DNA of 43,438 nucleotides from Planctomycetaceae bacterium (GTDB lineage Bacteria; Planctomycetota; Planctomycetia; Planctomycetales; Planctomycetaceae): NCBI GenBank assembly GCA_002724415.1, contig PBOU01000121.1, positions 31,395 to 74,832 of the forward strand, read 5' to 3'. Shown piece by piece: positions 8,647 to 17,313 of this stretch (position 1 is its first letter; each line of letters starts with the position of its first letter). The notes under the pieces were generated by a model. It saw only the letters and a program-made list of their open reading frames with translations, ran no database searches and was not told where the DNA came from. The position numbers and the translations under genes were made by a program.

Positions 8647-10074
8647 TCAGGCGATCACGTCTTCAATCACGCGACCGCCAAGGTTGGTCAGTCGAACGTC
8701 CAGGCCGCGATAATTGACCGCCAGGTGTTCATGGTCGAGCCCGAAGAGCCTCAGTAGCGTCGCCTGGAAATCGTTGACGTGGACGGGGTTCTCGGCCGGG
8801 GCCCAGCCGATGTCGTCGGTGGTGCCGTAGACAGTGCCGCCCTTGACACCTCCTCCAGCCATCCAGACGCTGAAGGCGTTCGGATGGTGGTCGCGCCCGT
8901 CTGTGCCCTGTCCCAGTGGTGTGCGGCCGAACTCGCTGGCCCAGACGACCAGTGTTTCGTCGAGCAGCCCGCGTTGCTTGAGGTCGTCGATGAGTGCCGC
9001 GATCGGCTGGTCGGCCATCCGGCAGTTCCAGTTCAGGTCGTAAGCCAGTTTGCCGTGTTGGTCCCACGAAGCGTGGACGACGTTGATGAAGCGGACTCCG
9101 CGCTCGGCAAGACGCCTGGCCAGCAGGCAGTTGACCGAGAACCGGTGATAGGTGTCCCCGGATTGCATCGCGGCTGTCGGTCGAGGCGTGGAGCGATTCA
9201 CCCCGTACGCCTCAAGCGTGTGTCGGGTTTCACCTGAAAGGTCTGTCAGTTCTGGAGCTGCTGATTGCATGCGGAAAGCCAGTTCGTACTGGGCGATCCG
9301 GCTGGCAATCTCGGGGTCTCGGACGTCTCGATAACGGATGGTGTTGAGTCGTCCCAGGGCATCAAGTGTCCGGCGTTGGCTGGCTCGAGTGATGCCCGGC
9401 GGGTTGGACAGGTACAGGATGGGGTCGCCCTGTCCACGGAATGGGACTCCCTGGTAAGTCGAAGGCAAGAAACCACTGGTCCAGTTTGAAGAACCGCCGC
9501 TGGCCCCACGGCCCGCCGCCAGGACGACGTAACCGGGCAAGTTGTCCGATTCGGTTCCCAACCCGTAGGTCAGCCAGGCTCCGATCGAAGGCCTGCCCAG
9601 TTCAGCCTTGCCACAACTGAGCAACAACTGGCCGGGGTGATGGTTGAATTGTTCGCCATGGACGGTCCGGATCAAGGCAATGTCATCGGCGCGGTTGCCG
9701 ATCTGCTTGATCATGTTCGAGTACTCGATCCCGCAGTCGCCCCGCTTGCTGAACTTGGCCGGTGAACCTTTCAGGACGGCCTTGTCTCGTTTGATGAATG
9801 CAAATTCGGTGGCCCCGAGAATCGAGTCGGGTATCTTCTGGCCGTCTCGGTTGTTGAGGATGGGCTTGGGGTCGAAGAGGTCGACGTGGCTGGGGCCACC
9901 GGCCATGAAAAAGAAGATGCAACGTTTCGCGGTGGGGGCGAAGTGCGGCGGAGTGATTGCCGCCGGCGAATCGCTGGAGAGCAACGAGGCCAGGGCGACG
10001 CCGCCGAGACCGCTGGCAGAACTGGCCAGAAATTCACGGCGCGTGGCGGCGAGTGTGTCGAAGGTGGAAGTCAT
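8647..10074 (-). CDS. DUF1501 protein (exported sulfatase-fold-like)
   Basis: A 475-residue DUF1501 protein. The leader carries a twin-arginine motif, TRREFLASS, followed by a small-residue hydrophobic stretch. Family hallmarks are present: FFMAGGPSHVDLFDPKP near residues 53-69, the ARRLAERGVRF(I) block, and near the C-terminus ASEFGRTP, DGRDHHP, GGGVKGG and YGTTDD. The fold is expected to be alkaline-phosphatase/sulfatase-like, but the active-site Cys/Ser of sulfatases is absent. DUF1501 proteins are almost always encoded next to DUF1549/DUF1553 proteins in planctomycetes, as here (28-base gap after that gene). The function is unknown; an extracytoplasmic role with the neighbouring cytochrome-like protein is inferred. 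Third gene of the 13623-8647 operon. Confidence 0.9.
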   Translation of the reverse strand: MTSTFDTLAATRREFLASSASGLGGVALASLLSSDSPAAITPPHFAPTAKRCIFFFMAGGPSHVDLFDPKPILNNRDGQKIPDSILGATEFAFIKRDKAVLKGSPAKFSKRGDCGIEYSNMIKQIGNRADDIALIRTVHGEQFNHHPGQLLLSCGKAELGRPSIGAWLTYGLGTESDNLPGYVVLAAGRGASGGSSNWTSGFLPSTYQGVPFRGQGDPILYLSNPPGITRASQRRTLDALGRLNTIRYRDVRDPEIASRIAQYELAFRMQSAAPELTDLSGETRHTLEAYGVNRSTPRPTAAMQSGDTYHRFSVNCLLARRLAERGVRFINVVHASWDQHGKLAYDLNWNCRMADQPIAALIDDLKQRGLLDETLVVWASEFGRTPLGQGTDGRDHHPNAFSVWMAGGGVKGGTVYGTTDDIGWAPAENPVHVNDFQATLLRLFGLDHEHLAVNYRGLDVRLTNLGGRVIEDVIA

Positions 10075-10102
10075 GGCAATGGACTTGGTAACGGAGTGGC
10101 CT

Positions 10103-12619
10103 TCAGTCGCGTGTCAGAAATTCATCCAGGTTCAGCACGGTGCGTGCGACACCGATCCAGGCAGCCGTGCGGTTGAGTGGGGTGCCGGACGCGGTGAATG
10201 GTCCGACGACGTGACGGGCTTCCTCGGGATGAGTGGAAAACCACTCGGATTCGTCGTCGTGGAGTTGTTTGAGAACCTTCCGTTCGGCCTGCTCGAGTGG
10301 CCGCGAGAGTGCCGAGAGAGACAACTGGTGCAGTCGCTCGTCGATCGAGGACGCTGAGGTGGCCAGTCGGTGTCCGAGTGCCTGGGCACATTCGAAGAAC
10401 ACCGGATCATTGAGAGTGGTCAGTGCCTGGAGTGGTGTGTTGGACCGGTTGCGTTCGGCCAGGCAGACGTTGCTCTCGGGGCTGTCGAAGATCATCAGGC
10501 TGGGGTACGGGTTGGTTCGCTTGAAGAGGATATACATCCCGCGGCGGTAGCGTTCGGGGCGATTTGAGACGATCCAGCGGGTCTTGTACTTGTAGGCCAG
10601 ATCCTCGGTTCCCTCGGGCTTGGGAGGGTGGATGGTCGAACCTCCGACGCGCCTGTGAAGAAGGCCTGCGGCATCAAGAAACAGATCCCGGATGATCTCG
10701 CCTTCAACGCGATACCGACTCTGGCGAGCCAGCCAGAGGTTGTCGGGGTCGGTGGATGCGAGGCCGGGCCCAAGTGCCGAGGACTGGCGGTAGGTTGAGG
10801 AGGTGACGATTCGTTTGACGAGGGCCTTGCGGTCCCAGCCACTGTCGGTGAATTCGACGGCGAGCCAGTCGAGCAATTCCGGATGGGTTGGCGGCGTGCC
10901 CTGGCTGCCGAAGTCGTCGCGGGTGGACACCAGCCCACGTCCGAAAAGGTGGGCCCACGCATGATTGACGGCGACACGGGCCGCGAGTGGGTTGTTCCGG
11001 TCGACCAGCCAACGGGCGAGGTCAAGCCGGTCGGCCGTGGCGTTGCGCGGTTTCAGTGGCGGCAGGGCGGTGGGTGTGGCCGGTGTCACCGGTTGTCCCT
11101 TTTGCTTGAAGTCGCCGCGGACCAGCACGTGAGTTGTTCGGCGGTCCTTGGAGCGTTCGGCAATCGTCATCACGTATGGCTTGGGAAGGTGGCGTTTCTG
11201 GACACTGACCTGTGCCATGGCCTGGCTCGTGTCGTCCTGACGTCCGGCCAATGTTTTCCAGAACGCGGTCGCGGTGGCTCGCTGGTCCTCGTTGAAACTT
11301 CCGAAAGGCTGGCCAAGCAGTGCTCGGACTTGTGGGGTGACGTCGAGATGTGCGATCTGCCGGGCGATGGCGGTGGGCTTACCAGCCAGGGATTTTTGCC
11401 ACGAGCCGAGGTCCGCATGTTTTCTCATCGATGACAACGTCTTGCGACGATTCGTGAGTGCGGCCTGTAACTGTTTGACTCCATCGAGAGCAGCCTGGTA
11501 CCTGTTGCGATCGGCGTCGGATCCCTTGATGTCGATGTTCTTCTCGTCGACGTTGTTGAAGAACGCGTAAAATGCATAGAAGTCACGCTGGGGGATCGGG
11601 TCATATTTGTGAGAATGACATTGAGCGCAACCCAATGTCAGTCCCAACACCGAGGTGGCGGTGGTGTTGACCCGGTCGACCGTTTCACGGTTTCGGTAAT
11701 CCTCCTTGTTGATTCCCGACTCGTTGTTCTTGATGTTCATGCGGTGCAAGCCGGTGGCGATTTTGTGTTGCAGCGTGGAGCCGGGCAGGAGGTCGCCGGC
11801 GAGTTGCTCAATGATGAAGCGGTCGTATGGCTGGTTGCGGTTGATCGAATTGATCACCCAGTCGCGGTATCGCCAGGCGTTCGGCCGGACGTCGTCGCGT
11901 TCGTAGCCAAAGCTGTCGGCATATCGGGCCAAATCCAACCAGTGTCTTCCCCAGCGTTCACCGAAGTGGGGTGAGGCAAGCAGTTCATCAACGAGTTGCT
12001 CATAGCCCGTTTCCGACGGGTTGGCGACGAAGCGATTGATCTGGTGTTGTGAGGGCAGCAAACCGAGAAGGTCGAGCGAAAGTCGCCGGACGAGGGTGTG
12101 GGGAGAGGCGTCGGGCGAGAGGTGCAGTTTCTGTGTTTCGAGTCGCGCTGCGACAAAATGGTCAATAGGTGACCGGAGTGGTTGTTTGCCTTTGACGAGA
12201 GGCGGGCGAGAACGGCGTGGTGAGACGAGCGACCAGTGTTTCTCGTAACGCGCGCCCTGGGCGATCCAGGCTTGCAGGAGATCAATTTCTGCCTGGGTCA
12301 ATGCCGGGCCATCGTGGGGCATCCGTGTGTCGGGGTTGGTCGAACGGACTCGCCTCAAGAGTTGGCTTTGATCGGGGCGACCGGGCACGATCGCCGGCAT
12401 TCCCGAGTCTGTCTTGCCGGTGGCCCGGTCTCTCAGGTGCAGAGCCAAGCCGGACTCCTGATCGGCAGGTCCGTGACAGGCAAAACATCGTTTTGCCAGC
12501 AACGGCAGGATGTCGCGGCTAAAACGCACCGCCCTGGTGGGTGCATCGGCAGCCAGGCCACACGGGGCCAAGGAGGCGAGCACCAGGACAAACAGCGGTG
12601 GAATGTGTCTGTGAGTCAT
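10103..12619 (-). CDS. PSCyt1 / DUF1549 / DUF1553 cytochrome c-like exported protein
   Basis: An 838-residue secreted protein. A signal peptide (about 1-23) is followed by a planctomycete cytochrome C domain (PSCyt1) with heme motif CFACH at C45/C48/H49. Next come DUF1549 (about 140-350), ending in a second CxxCH (CAQCH, then the HKYDPIPQ sequence), and DUF1553 (about 540-790) with NNPLAARV, TRDDFGSQG and NTPLQALTTLNDP. The protein is shorter than many family members (often about 1000 residues) because the region between DUF1549 and DUF1553 is short, with no LamG-type insert. The ATG at 12619 overlaps the TGA of the upstream hydrolase (ATGA), so translation is probably coupled. Two heme sites suggest electron transfer outside the cytoplasm. 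The partner DUF1501 gene follows. Confidence 0.9.
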   Translation of the reverse strand: MTHRHIPPLFVLVLASLAPCGLAADAPTRAVRFSRDILPLLAKRCFACHGPADQESGLALHLRDRATGKTDSGMPAIVPGRPDQSQLLRRVRSTNPDTRMPHDGPALTQAEIDLLQAWIAQGARYEKHWSLVSPRRSRPPLVKGKQPLRSPIDHFVAARLETQKLHLSPDASPHTLVRRLSLDLLGLLPSQHQINRFVANPSETGYEQLVDELLASPHFGERWGRHWLDLARYADSFGYERDDVRPNAWRYRDWVINSINRNQPYDRFIIEQLAGDLLPGSTLQHKIATGLHRMNIKNNESGINKEDYRNRETVDRVNTTATSVLGLTLGCAQCHSHKYDPIPQRDFYAFYAFFNNVDEKNIDIKGSDADRNRYQAALDGVKQLQAALTNRRKTLSSMRKHADLGSWQKSLAGKPTAIARQIAHLDVTPQVRALLGQPFGSFNEDQRATATAFWKTLAGRQDDTSQAMAQVSVQKRHLPKPYVMTIAERSKDRRTTHVLVRGDFKQKGQPVTPATPTALPPLKPRNATADRLDLARWLVDRNNPLAARVAVNHAWAHLFGRGLVSTRDDFGSQGTPPTHPELLDWLAVEFTDSGWDRKALVKRIVTSSTYRQSSALGPGLASTDPDNLWLARQSRYRVEGEIIRDLFLDAAGLLHRRVGGSTIHPPKPEGTEDLAYKYKTRWIVSNRPERYRRGMYILFKRTNPYPSLMIFDSPESNVCLAERNRSNTPLQALTTLNDPVFFECAQALGHRLATSASSIDERLHQLSLSALSRPLEQAERKVLKQLHDDESEWFSTHPEEARHVVGPFTASGTPLNRTAAWIGVARTVLNLDEFLTRD

Positions 12620-13623
12620 CGTTTGACGGCAGGTGTGGTCAACTTGTGTTGTTTCAGCCAATCAACAAACGCAAATCGCCACTTGTTGATTGGTGTACCG
12701 AGATCCCGGACTCCATACCCGTGCCCTCCTTTATCGCGAATGAACGTGGTGCAGGATACCCCGGCTTTGCGGCAGGCGGTTGCGAACAGCAGCGTGTTGT
12801 CTACCAGGACCCCCCGGTCGTCACGGGCATGGGCAAGAAAACTTGGTGGGGTGCGTCGGGTCACATTCAAGTCGCACGAGTGGTCTGCAAGCTGCTTGGC
12901 GGTTGGGACTTTGCCGAACAGGAGTTGTTGGTAGTGGGAGCCGGCCACCTCGGTCTTCATCGTCAACAGGGGGTAGGCTGCCGCAAAAAAATCGGGGCGG
13001 GTTGGGTGTCGCATCACCGGATCGGATTGCCGAGGGTTTCCCGGTTCGTGGCGGGTGGCGGCCGATCCGGCGAGAATGCCGCCGGCAGAAAAACCGAACA
13101 CGCCGACCTTGTTCGGGTCGATCTGCCATTCTTTGGCCCGCGCTCGGACCATACGGATCGCCCGTCGAACATCAGCTTCCATGGGACCCATCCCGTAGAA
13201 GTGTCCGGTCGTTCGGGCTGTCCGGAATTTTAACACGACACCAACAATCCCGTGTGGGGCTAGGAAACGGGCCAGGTCGTTCCCCTCCTTGTCTATTACG
13301 ATTCGTGTCAATCCTCCCCCCGGGCAAATGACCAGGGCGGCCAGTGGCCTGGAAGGGCGTTGGTCGGGCTGATGGATTGTCAGCGTTGGACGATGCACGT
13401 CGTGGATGCTGCGATCGACGACACGTTTGCCGTCACCTCGCTCGACGACTTTTTCCGTCTCGGTGATTCCGGCCGACCCGGGTGGAACCCCGGGCCACAG
13501 CGGAACAATCTTGACCCCGGCCGACACCGGGTACGGCGCGCAACAAGCGGCTAGAACCACCGCGACAAACGGACGAGAGCAATGCACCGGAAAGACTCCA
13601 GGAAAATTGTGTCTCTCCATCAT
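12616..13623 (-). CDS. Secreted alpha/beta hydrolase (esterase-like)
   Basis: A 335-residue hydrolase with a signal peptide (about 1-34, ending in PVSAG). The order of features fits an acetyl-xylan-esterase/BD-FAE-like fold: VICPGGG in the oxyanion-hole region, DVRRAIRMVRARAKEW, then the nucleophile elbow GFSAGG, and an HGYG motif near the C-terminus carrying the likely catalytic His. ATG codons at 13623 and 13620 are adjacent; 13623 is used, with GGGAAG just upstream. The stop overlaps the start of the DUF1549/DUF1553 gene by four bases. It probably removes acyl groups from polysaccharides, which is inference. First gene of the 13623-8647 operon and divergent from the Gfo/Idh/MocA gene at 13758. 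Confidence 0.85.
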   Translation of the reverse strand: MMERHNFPGVFPVHCSRPFVAVVLAACCAPYPVSAGVKIVPLWPGVPPGSAGITETEKVVERGDGKRVVDRSIHDVHRPTLTIHQPDQRPSRPLAALVICPGGGLTRIVIDKEGNDLARFLAPHGIVGVVLKFRTARTTGHFYGMGPMEADVRRAIRMVRARAKEWQIDPNKVGVFGFSAGGILAGSAATRHEPGNPRQSDPVMRHPTRPDFFAAAYPLLTMKTEVAGSHYQQLLFGKVPTAKQLADHSCDLNVTRRTPPSFLAHARDDRGVLVDNTLLFATACRKAGVSCTTFIRDKGGHGYGVRDLGTPINKWRFAFVDWLKQHKLTTPAVKR

Positions 13624-13680
13624 GATCTTCCCAGGGGGCCAGTCCAAGTCGATGACGAAACGTGGTGGGGGCCCGCTGCG

Positions 13681-13710
13681 TTGTGAGGCCGGTCGCGAGC
13701 GGGATATGAT
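13681..13710 (+). promoter_or_regulatory. Sigma70-like promoter for the 13758-17313 operon
   Basis: A -35 match TTGTGA (13681-13686) and a -10 match TATGAT (13705-13710) are 18 bases apart. The expected start of transcription is near 13717, about 41 nt before the chosen ATG at 13758. It is the best promoter match seen in the divergent gap 13624-13757. Confidence 0.4.
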
Positions 13711-13757
13711 CGGGCGATGTCAGGGGAATCCCGATGAGTTCGCGGCCGGAGAGAGTG

Positions 13758-15047
13758 ATGAGCATGAGACGACGAGAGTTTCTGGTGACCGCCGGCGCCG
13801 GAGTTGTGGCGGCTCCACAACTCGTTTCGGCGACGGTTCGCGGAGCCAATGAACGGCTCAATATCGGGGCAATTGGAGTTGGAGGACGTGGCGCCAGTGA
13901 CCTTGCGGCTGTGGCGGGTGAGAACATCGTTGCACTGTGCGATGTGGATGCGGACCGACTGGGAGTGGCGGCCAAGAAGCATCCGAAGGCCGAGACGTAT
14001 TCGGACTATCGGATGCTGTTGGATCGCAAGGACCTGGACGCGGTGGTCGTGGCGACTCCCGATCATCACCACGCGGTTGCCACGATGCGTGCGTTGCGTC
14101 GAGGGTTGCACGTGTATTGTGAAAAGCCGCTGACTCACACGGTGCACGAGGCACGGTTGTTGGCCAAGGAAGCAGCCCGGCAAAAGGTTGCTACCCAGAT
14201 GGGGACACAGAATCACGAACATCCCGGTTACCTTCGGCTGGTGGAATTGCTTGAGACCGACGCGGTGGGGCCGATTCGCGAAGCTCATATCATCACGGAC
14301 CGGCCCGGGCGGTTTTGGCCACAGGGAGTGGCATTGCCGTCGGATCGGCCGAAGATCCCTTCCAACCTGGCCTGGGATCTGTGGCTGGGGCCCGCAGCCC
14401 GACGGGAGTATCACCCGGCCTTTGTGCCGTTCCGTTGGCGAGGCTGGTGGGATTTCGGTTGCGGTGCTATCGGCGACATGGCGATTCACTTGATGGACCC
14501 GGCATTCTGGGGCCTGAAACTGGGGGGGAAAGTTCGCGTCTCCTCGATGGGACCTCGGCCGAATGCACACAGTGGCCCGACCTGGATGATCACGAAATTC
14601 GAATTTGGGCAACGCGGCAAGCGGCCTCCGGTGGATGTGTTCTGGTACGAGGGGGTTGCAAAACCGCCTGGGCCGATCGCCGCGGAGTTGCCGATGAACG
14701 GGTCGTTGTTCATTGGAGACAAGGGGCGAATTGCGATTGAACACGGCCAGTTGCCACAACTGTTGCCGGTGGAACGGTTCAAGGATTTTCAGTCTCCCAA
14801 GCCGTATCTGCCCGACTCACCGGGGCATCATCAGCAGTGGATCAATGCCTGCAAAACTGGAAGCCCGACGGGAAGCCATTTTGGTTACGCCGGTCCATTC
14901 ACTGAAATCGTATTGCTGGGTAACGTGGCCTATCGGGTGGGAGAGACGATCGAATATGACCCGAAGAAGGTGAAGGTCACCAACAACAAGGCGGCCAATG
15001 GCCTGCTGGGCAAGGACTACCGCAAGGGGTGGGAGTTGTCGGAATGA
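13758..15047 (+). CDS. Exported Gfo/Idh/MocA-family oxidoreductase
   Basis: A 429-residue protein with a twin-arginine leader (RRREFLVTAG) and a cleavage region near SATVRG. The Rossmann motif IGVGGRG lies near residues 37-43, the CEKPLTH motif near 120-126, and the C-terminal domain holds the family's WDFGCGAIGDMAIHLMD block, the longer form common in planctomycete exported oxidoreductases. The start at 13758 has GGAGAG just upstream; 13734 and 13764 are alternatives. The stop overlaps the start of the lactonase-like gene (ATGA). If the substrate is a sugar, oxidation would yield a lactone, which the next gene's product could open. The substrate is not known. Confidence 0.85.
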   Translation: MSMRRREFLVTAGAGVVAAPQLVSATVRGANERLNIGAIGVGGRGASDLAAVAGENIVALCDVDADRLGVAAKKHPKAETYSDYRMLLDRKDLDAVVVATPDHHHAVATMRALRRGLHVYCEKPLTHTVHEARLLAKEAARQKVATQMGTQNHEHPGYLRLVELLETDAVGPIREAHIITDRPGRFWPQGVALPSDRPKIPSNLAWDLWLGPAARREYHPAFVPFRWRGWWDFGCGAIGDMAIHLMDPAFWGLKLGGKVRVSSMGPRPNAHSGPTWMITKFEFGQRGKRPPVDVFWYEGVAKPPGPIAAELPMNGSLFIGDKGRIAIEHGQLPQLLPVERFKDFQSPKPYLPDSPGHHQQWINACKTGSPTGSHFGYAGPFTEIVLLGNVAYRVGETIEYDPKKVKVTNNKAANGLLGKDYRKGWELSE

Positions 15048-16003
15048 CACACCACTTGTCACGGCGGCGTTTTCTCTCGGCCACTGGCGGCCTGGTTGTG
15101 GCCGGTTCATCTTCCGTCTTGGCGTCCGACAAGGAACGCCTTGACGTTGTTGACTGTCACACACACTTCTACGATCCGACCCGTCCCGGGGGGATCCCGT
15201 GGCCACGAAAAGGGTCGTCATTGTTTCGTACGGTTTTGCCCAAGCACTTGCGCGCGTTGGAGCACGCGCGGAAGGTGACCGGGACAGTGATCATCGAAGC
15301 CAGCAACCGGTTGGAAGACAACCAGTGGCTGCTGGATATCGCCAAGGACGATCCTTTTGTTCTTGGCGTTGTCGGTCATCTGGATCCAGGAAAACCGGGG
15401 TTCGCGAAACACGTCAAACGGTTCGCTCGCAATCGGCTGTTTCGTGGAATTCGAGTTGGCGAGGGGCTGGTGGCGAATCGCTTGAAAACGGATTCGCTGG
15501 GCGTATTCAAGGTGCTTCAAGACCACGACCTTGGCCTTGATGTGAACGGGGGGCCGGTGACCCCGTTGGTGGTCAGCCGGCTGGCGGCGCGGATGCCTGG
15601 CTTGCGATTGTTGCAAAACCATATGGGCAACGTGGCGATCACGAAGGCTCGGCCGCCCAGGGACTGGGTGGCAAACATTCGCGCGGCGTCCCGTCACAAG
15701 AACGTGTTTTGCAAGGTTTCGGCGATGGTCGAGGGGGCGTCGCGAGGTGGTGGCAAGGCTCCGACCGACGTGGCGTTCTACAAACCTTATCTCGACGTTG
15801 TCTGGGATGCGTTTGGTGACGACCGCCTGATTTATGGCAGTGACTGGCCGGTTTCCGAGCGGGCGGCCAGCTACAAGGAGCAGCAGCAGATCGTGCTGGA
15901 CTACGTGAGCGATCGAGGTGCGACGGCCTTACAGCAGTTCTTTTCTCTCAATTCAAAACGGGCGTACAGGTGGAGAGAACGTGAGGGCAGGATCAGGTCA
16001 TGA
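15044..16003 (+). CDS. Exported amidohydrolase-2 / lactonase-like hydrolase (COG3618 type)
   Basis: A 319-residue TIM-barrel metal-dependent hydrolase with a twin-arginine leader (SRRRFLSATGG), unusual because most COG3618 proteins are cytoplasmic. The barrel starts with DCHTHFYDP (H39 and H41 as metal ligands) and continues with FRGIR near 133-137, QNHMGN with H193, and YGSDWPV with D267, the conserved C-terminal Asp. Known relatives open sugar-acid lactones (rhamnono-, fucono-) or 2-pyrone-4,6-dicarboxylate. Lying directly after an exported sugar-oxidoreductase-like gene (ATGA overlap) and ending in the start of the propeller gene (second ATGA overlap), it probably opens the lactone made by that oxidoreductase. 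This is inference. Confidence 0.85.
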   Translation: MTHHLSRRRFLSATGGLVVAGSSSVLASDKERLDVVDCHTHFYDPTRPGGIPWPRKGSSLFRTVLPKHLRALEHARKVTGTVIIEASNRLEDNQWLLDIAKDDPFVLGVVGHLDPGKPGFAKHVKRFARNRLFRGIRVGEGLVANRLKTDSLGVFKVLQDHDLGLDVNGGPVTPLVVSRLAARMPGLRLLQNHMGNVAITKARPPRDWVANIRAASRHKNVFCKVSAMVEGASRGGGKAPTDVAFYKPYLDVVWDAFGDDRLIYGSDWPVSERAASYKEQQQIVLDYVSDRGATALQQFFSLNSKRAYRWREREGRIRS

Positions 16004-17313
16004 CACGATCTGTGTGCGTGGCGTGGTCGTTGGTGGCCTGCGGATGGTTGGTGGCTGCGGAACCGGCCAGCGAACCGTCGCGGCTGAAAGGGTATGTCGG
16101 TGGCCCGTACAAATTGCTGGTGAGAGACTTCACCGGTGACGGGCGGTCCGACGTACTGGTTGGATACCGAAACCTCGGCGCGTTGCACCTGGCCGTGGGG
16201 GATGGGCAGGGAGGACTTTCGGGACGGACCGGTGGCGTGTTGATGAACCTGGCGGGCCGAGAGCATGGCCAGGCTATTGATTCAAAATGCTGGTCGGCTC
16301 CTCATGTCCACAACCTGCATGCAGCCGACATCAATGCGGATGGGCGATTGGATGTCGTGGTTGGTCTCGGGGGCCTGTCCACGGTGAAGGACGGCCGCGT
16401 GGTGGTGGCTCTTGGAGGCCGGGGCGGGCATTTTCGCGTCGTGGTTGAATACCTGGTGCCCAGCGAAGCCAAGGGAGTGCGTTTTGCGGACCTGGACCGG
16501 GATGGCCAGATGGACCTGCTCTACACGGCTCGTGGCTCCGGTTACAAAGATGATCTCACCGTGGGAGAACTGCACATCCGGCCGGGACAGGGTGGGGGGC
16601 GTTTCGGCAACGCGGTCGTGTTGCCAGCCGGCCGGTCGGCCTATGCGATCGATACCGGGGACCTGGATGAAGACGGGTTCCTCGACGTCGTGATACCCAA
16701 CGAACACGATGATTGTGCCACGTATTGGCTGAATCCGGGGCGGGGTTGCTTTTCGCCTGTGGGTACGGAAACGGATCGCCGCTGGTCGGTGCAGGTGTTG
16801 CGGGCAACCCCGATTCCAGGGAAACGCTCGCACGCGGTGAACGATGCGCGAATCGCCGACATCAATGGCGACGGACACCTGGACGTGGTGACGGCCAATC
16901 TCGGCACGTCGACGATCTCGATATTCAACGGCCGTGGCGATGGAAACTTTGGAGCGGATCGTCAACTGGACGCCGGAAAGAACGGCGCCTTCCTCGGGTT
17001 GGGTGATCTTGATGGTGACAAGGATGTTGACCTGGTGATCACGCACTGGACCGAGGCGTTTGTCTCGGTGTTTTTGAATCGTGGGAATGGTTCGTTTGTG
17101 CCGCGGGTGGATCTGCCCAGTGGCCTGGGCAGTTATGGTGTTGAGGTCGCGGACCTGGATCGTGACGGACACCTTGACCTGGTGTCGGCCAATTACCGCG
17201 ACAATTCGATTTCGATCTTGCGGGGCCGAGGTGACGGCACATTTGCTCCAACCGTGACTCTGCCACGCGGCCTCAAGGTGACTGGCGGGCGACTGGTACC
17301 CTATACGCCCTGA
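16000..17313 (+). CDS. Secreted FG-GAP/VCBS-repeat beta-propeller protein
   Basis: A 437-residue secreted protein with a signal peptide (about 1-20). Seven calcium-loop repeats of the D-x-(D/T)-x-D-G type are visible, including DFTGDGRSD, DINADGRLD, DLDRDGQMD, DLDEDGFLD, DINGDGHLD, DLDGDKDVD and DLDRDGHLD, spaced by roughly 45-70 residues. This fits a seven-bladed integrin-like propeller. The start ATG overlaps the stop of the lactonase-like gene. No catalytic module is visible, so a binding or scaffold role for the two upstream enzymes or their glycan is inferred. The last 41 bases are overlapped by the remains of the minus-strand alpha/beta hydrolase pseudogene. Confidence 0.85.
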   Translation: MTRSVCVAWSLVACGWLVAAEPASEPSRLKGYVGGPYKLLVRDFTGDGRSDVLVGYRNLGALHLAVGDGQGGLSGRTGGVLMNLAGREHGQAIDSKCWSAPHVHNLHAADINADGRLDVVVGLGGLSTVKDGRVVVALGGRGGHFRVVVEYLVPSEAKGVRFADLDRDGQMDLLYTARGSGYKDDLTVGELHIRPGQGGGRFGNAVVLPAGRSAYAIDTGDLDEDGFLDVVIPNEHDDCATYWLNPGRGCFSPVGTETDRRWSVQVLRATPIPGKRSHAVNDARIADINGDGHLDVVTANLGTSTISIFNGRGDGNFGADRQLDAGKNGAFLGLGDLDGDKDVDLVITHWTEAFVSVFLNRGNGSFVPRVDLPSGLGSYGVEVADLDRDGHLDLVSANYRDNSISILRGRGDGTFAPTVTLPRGLKVTGGRLVPYTP

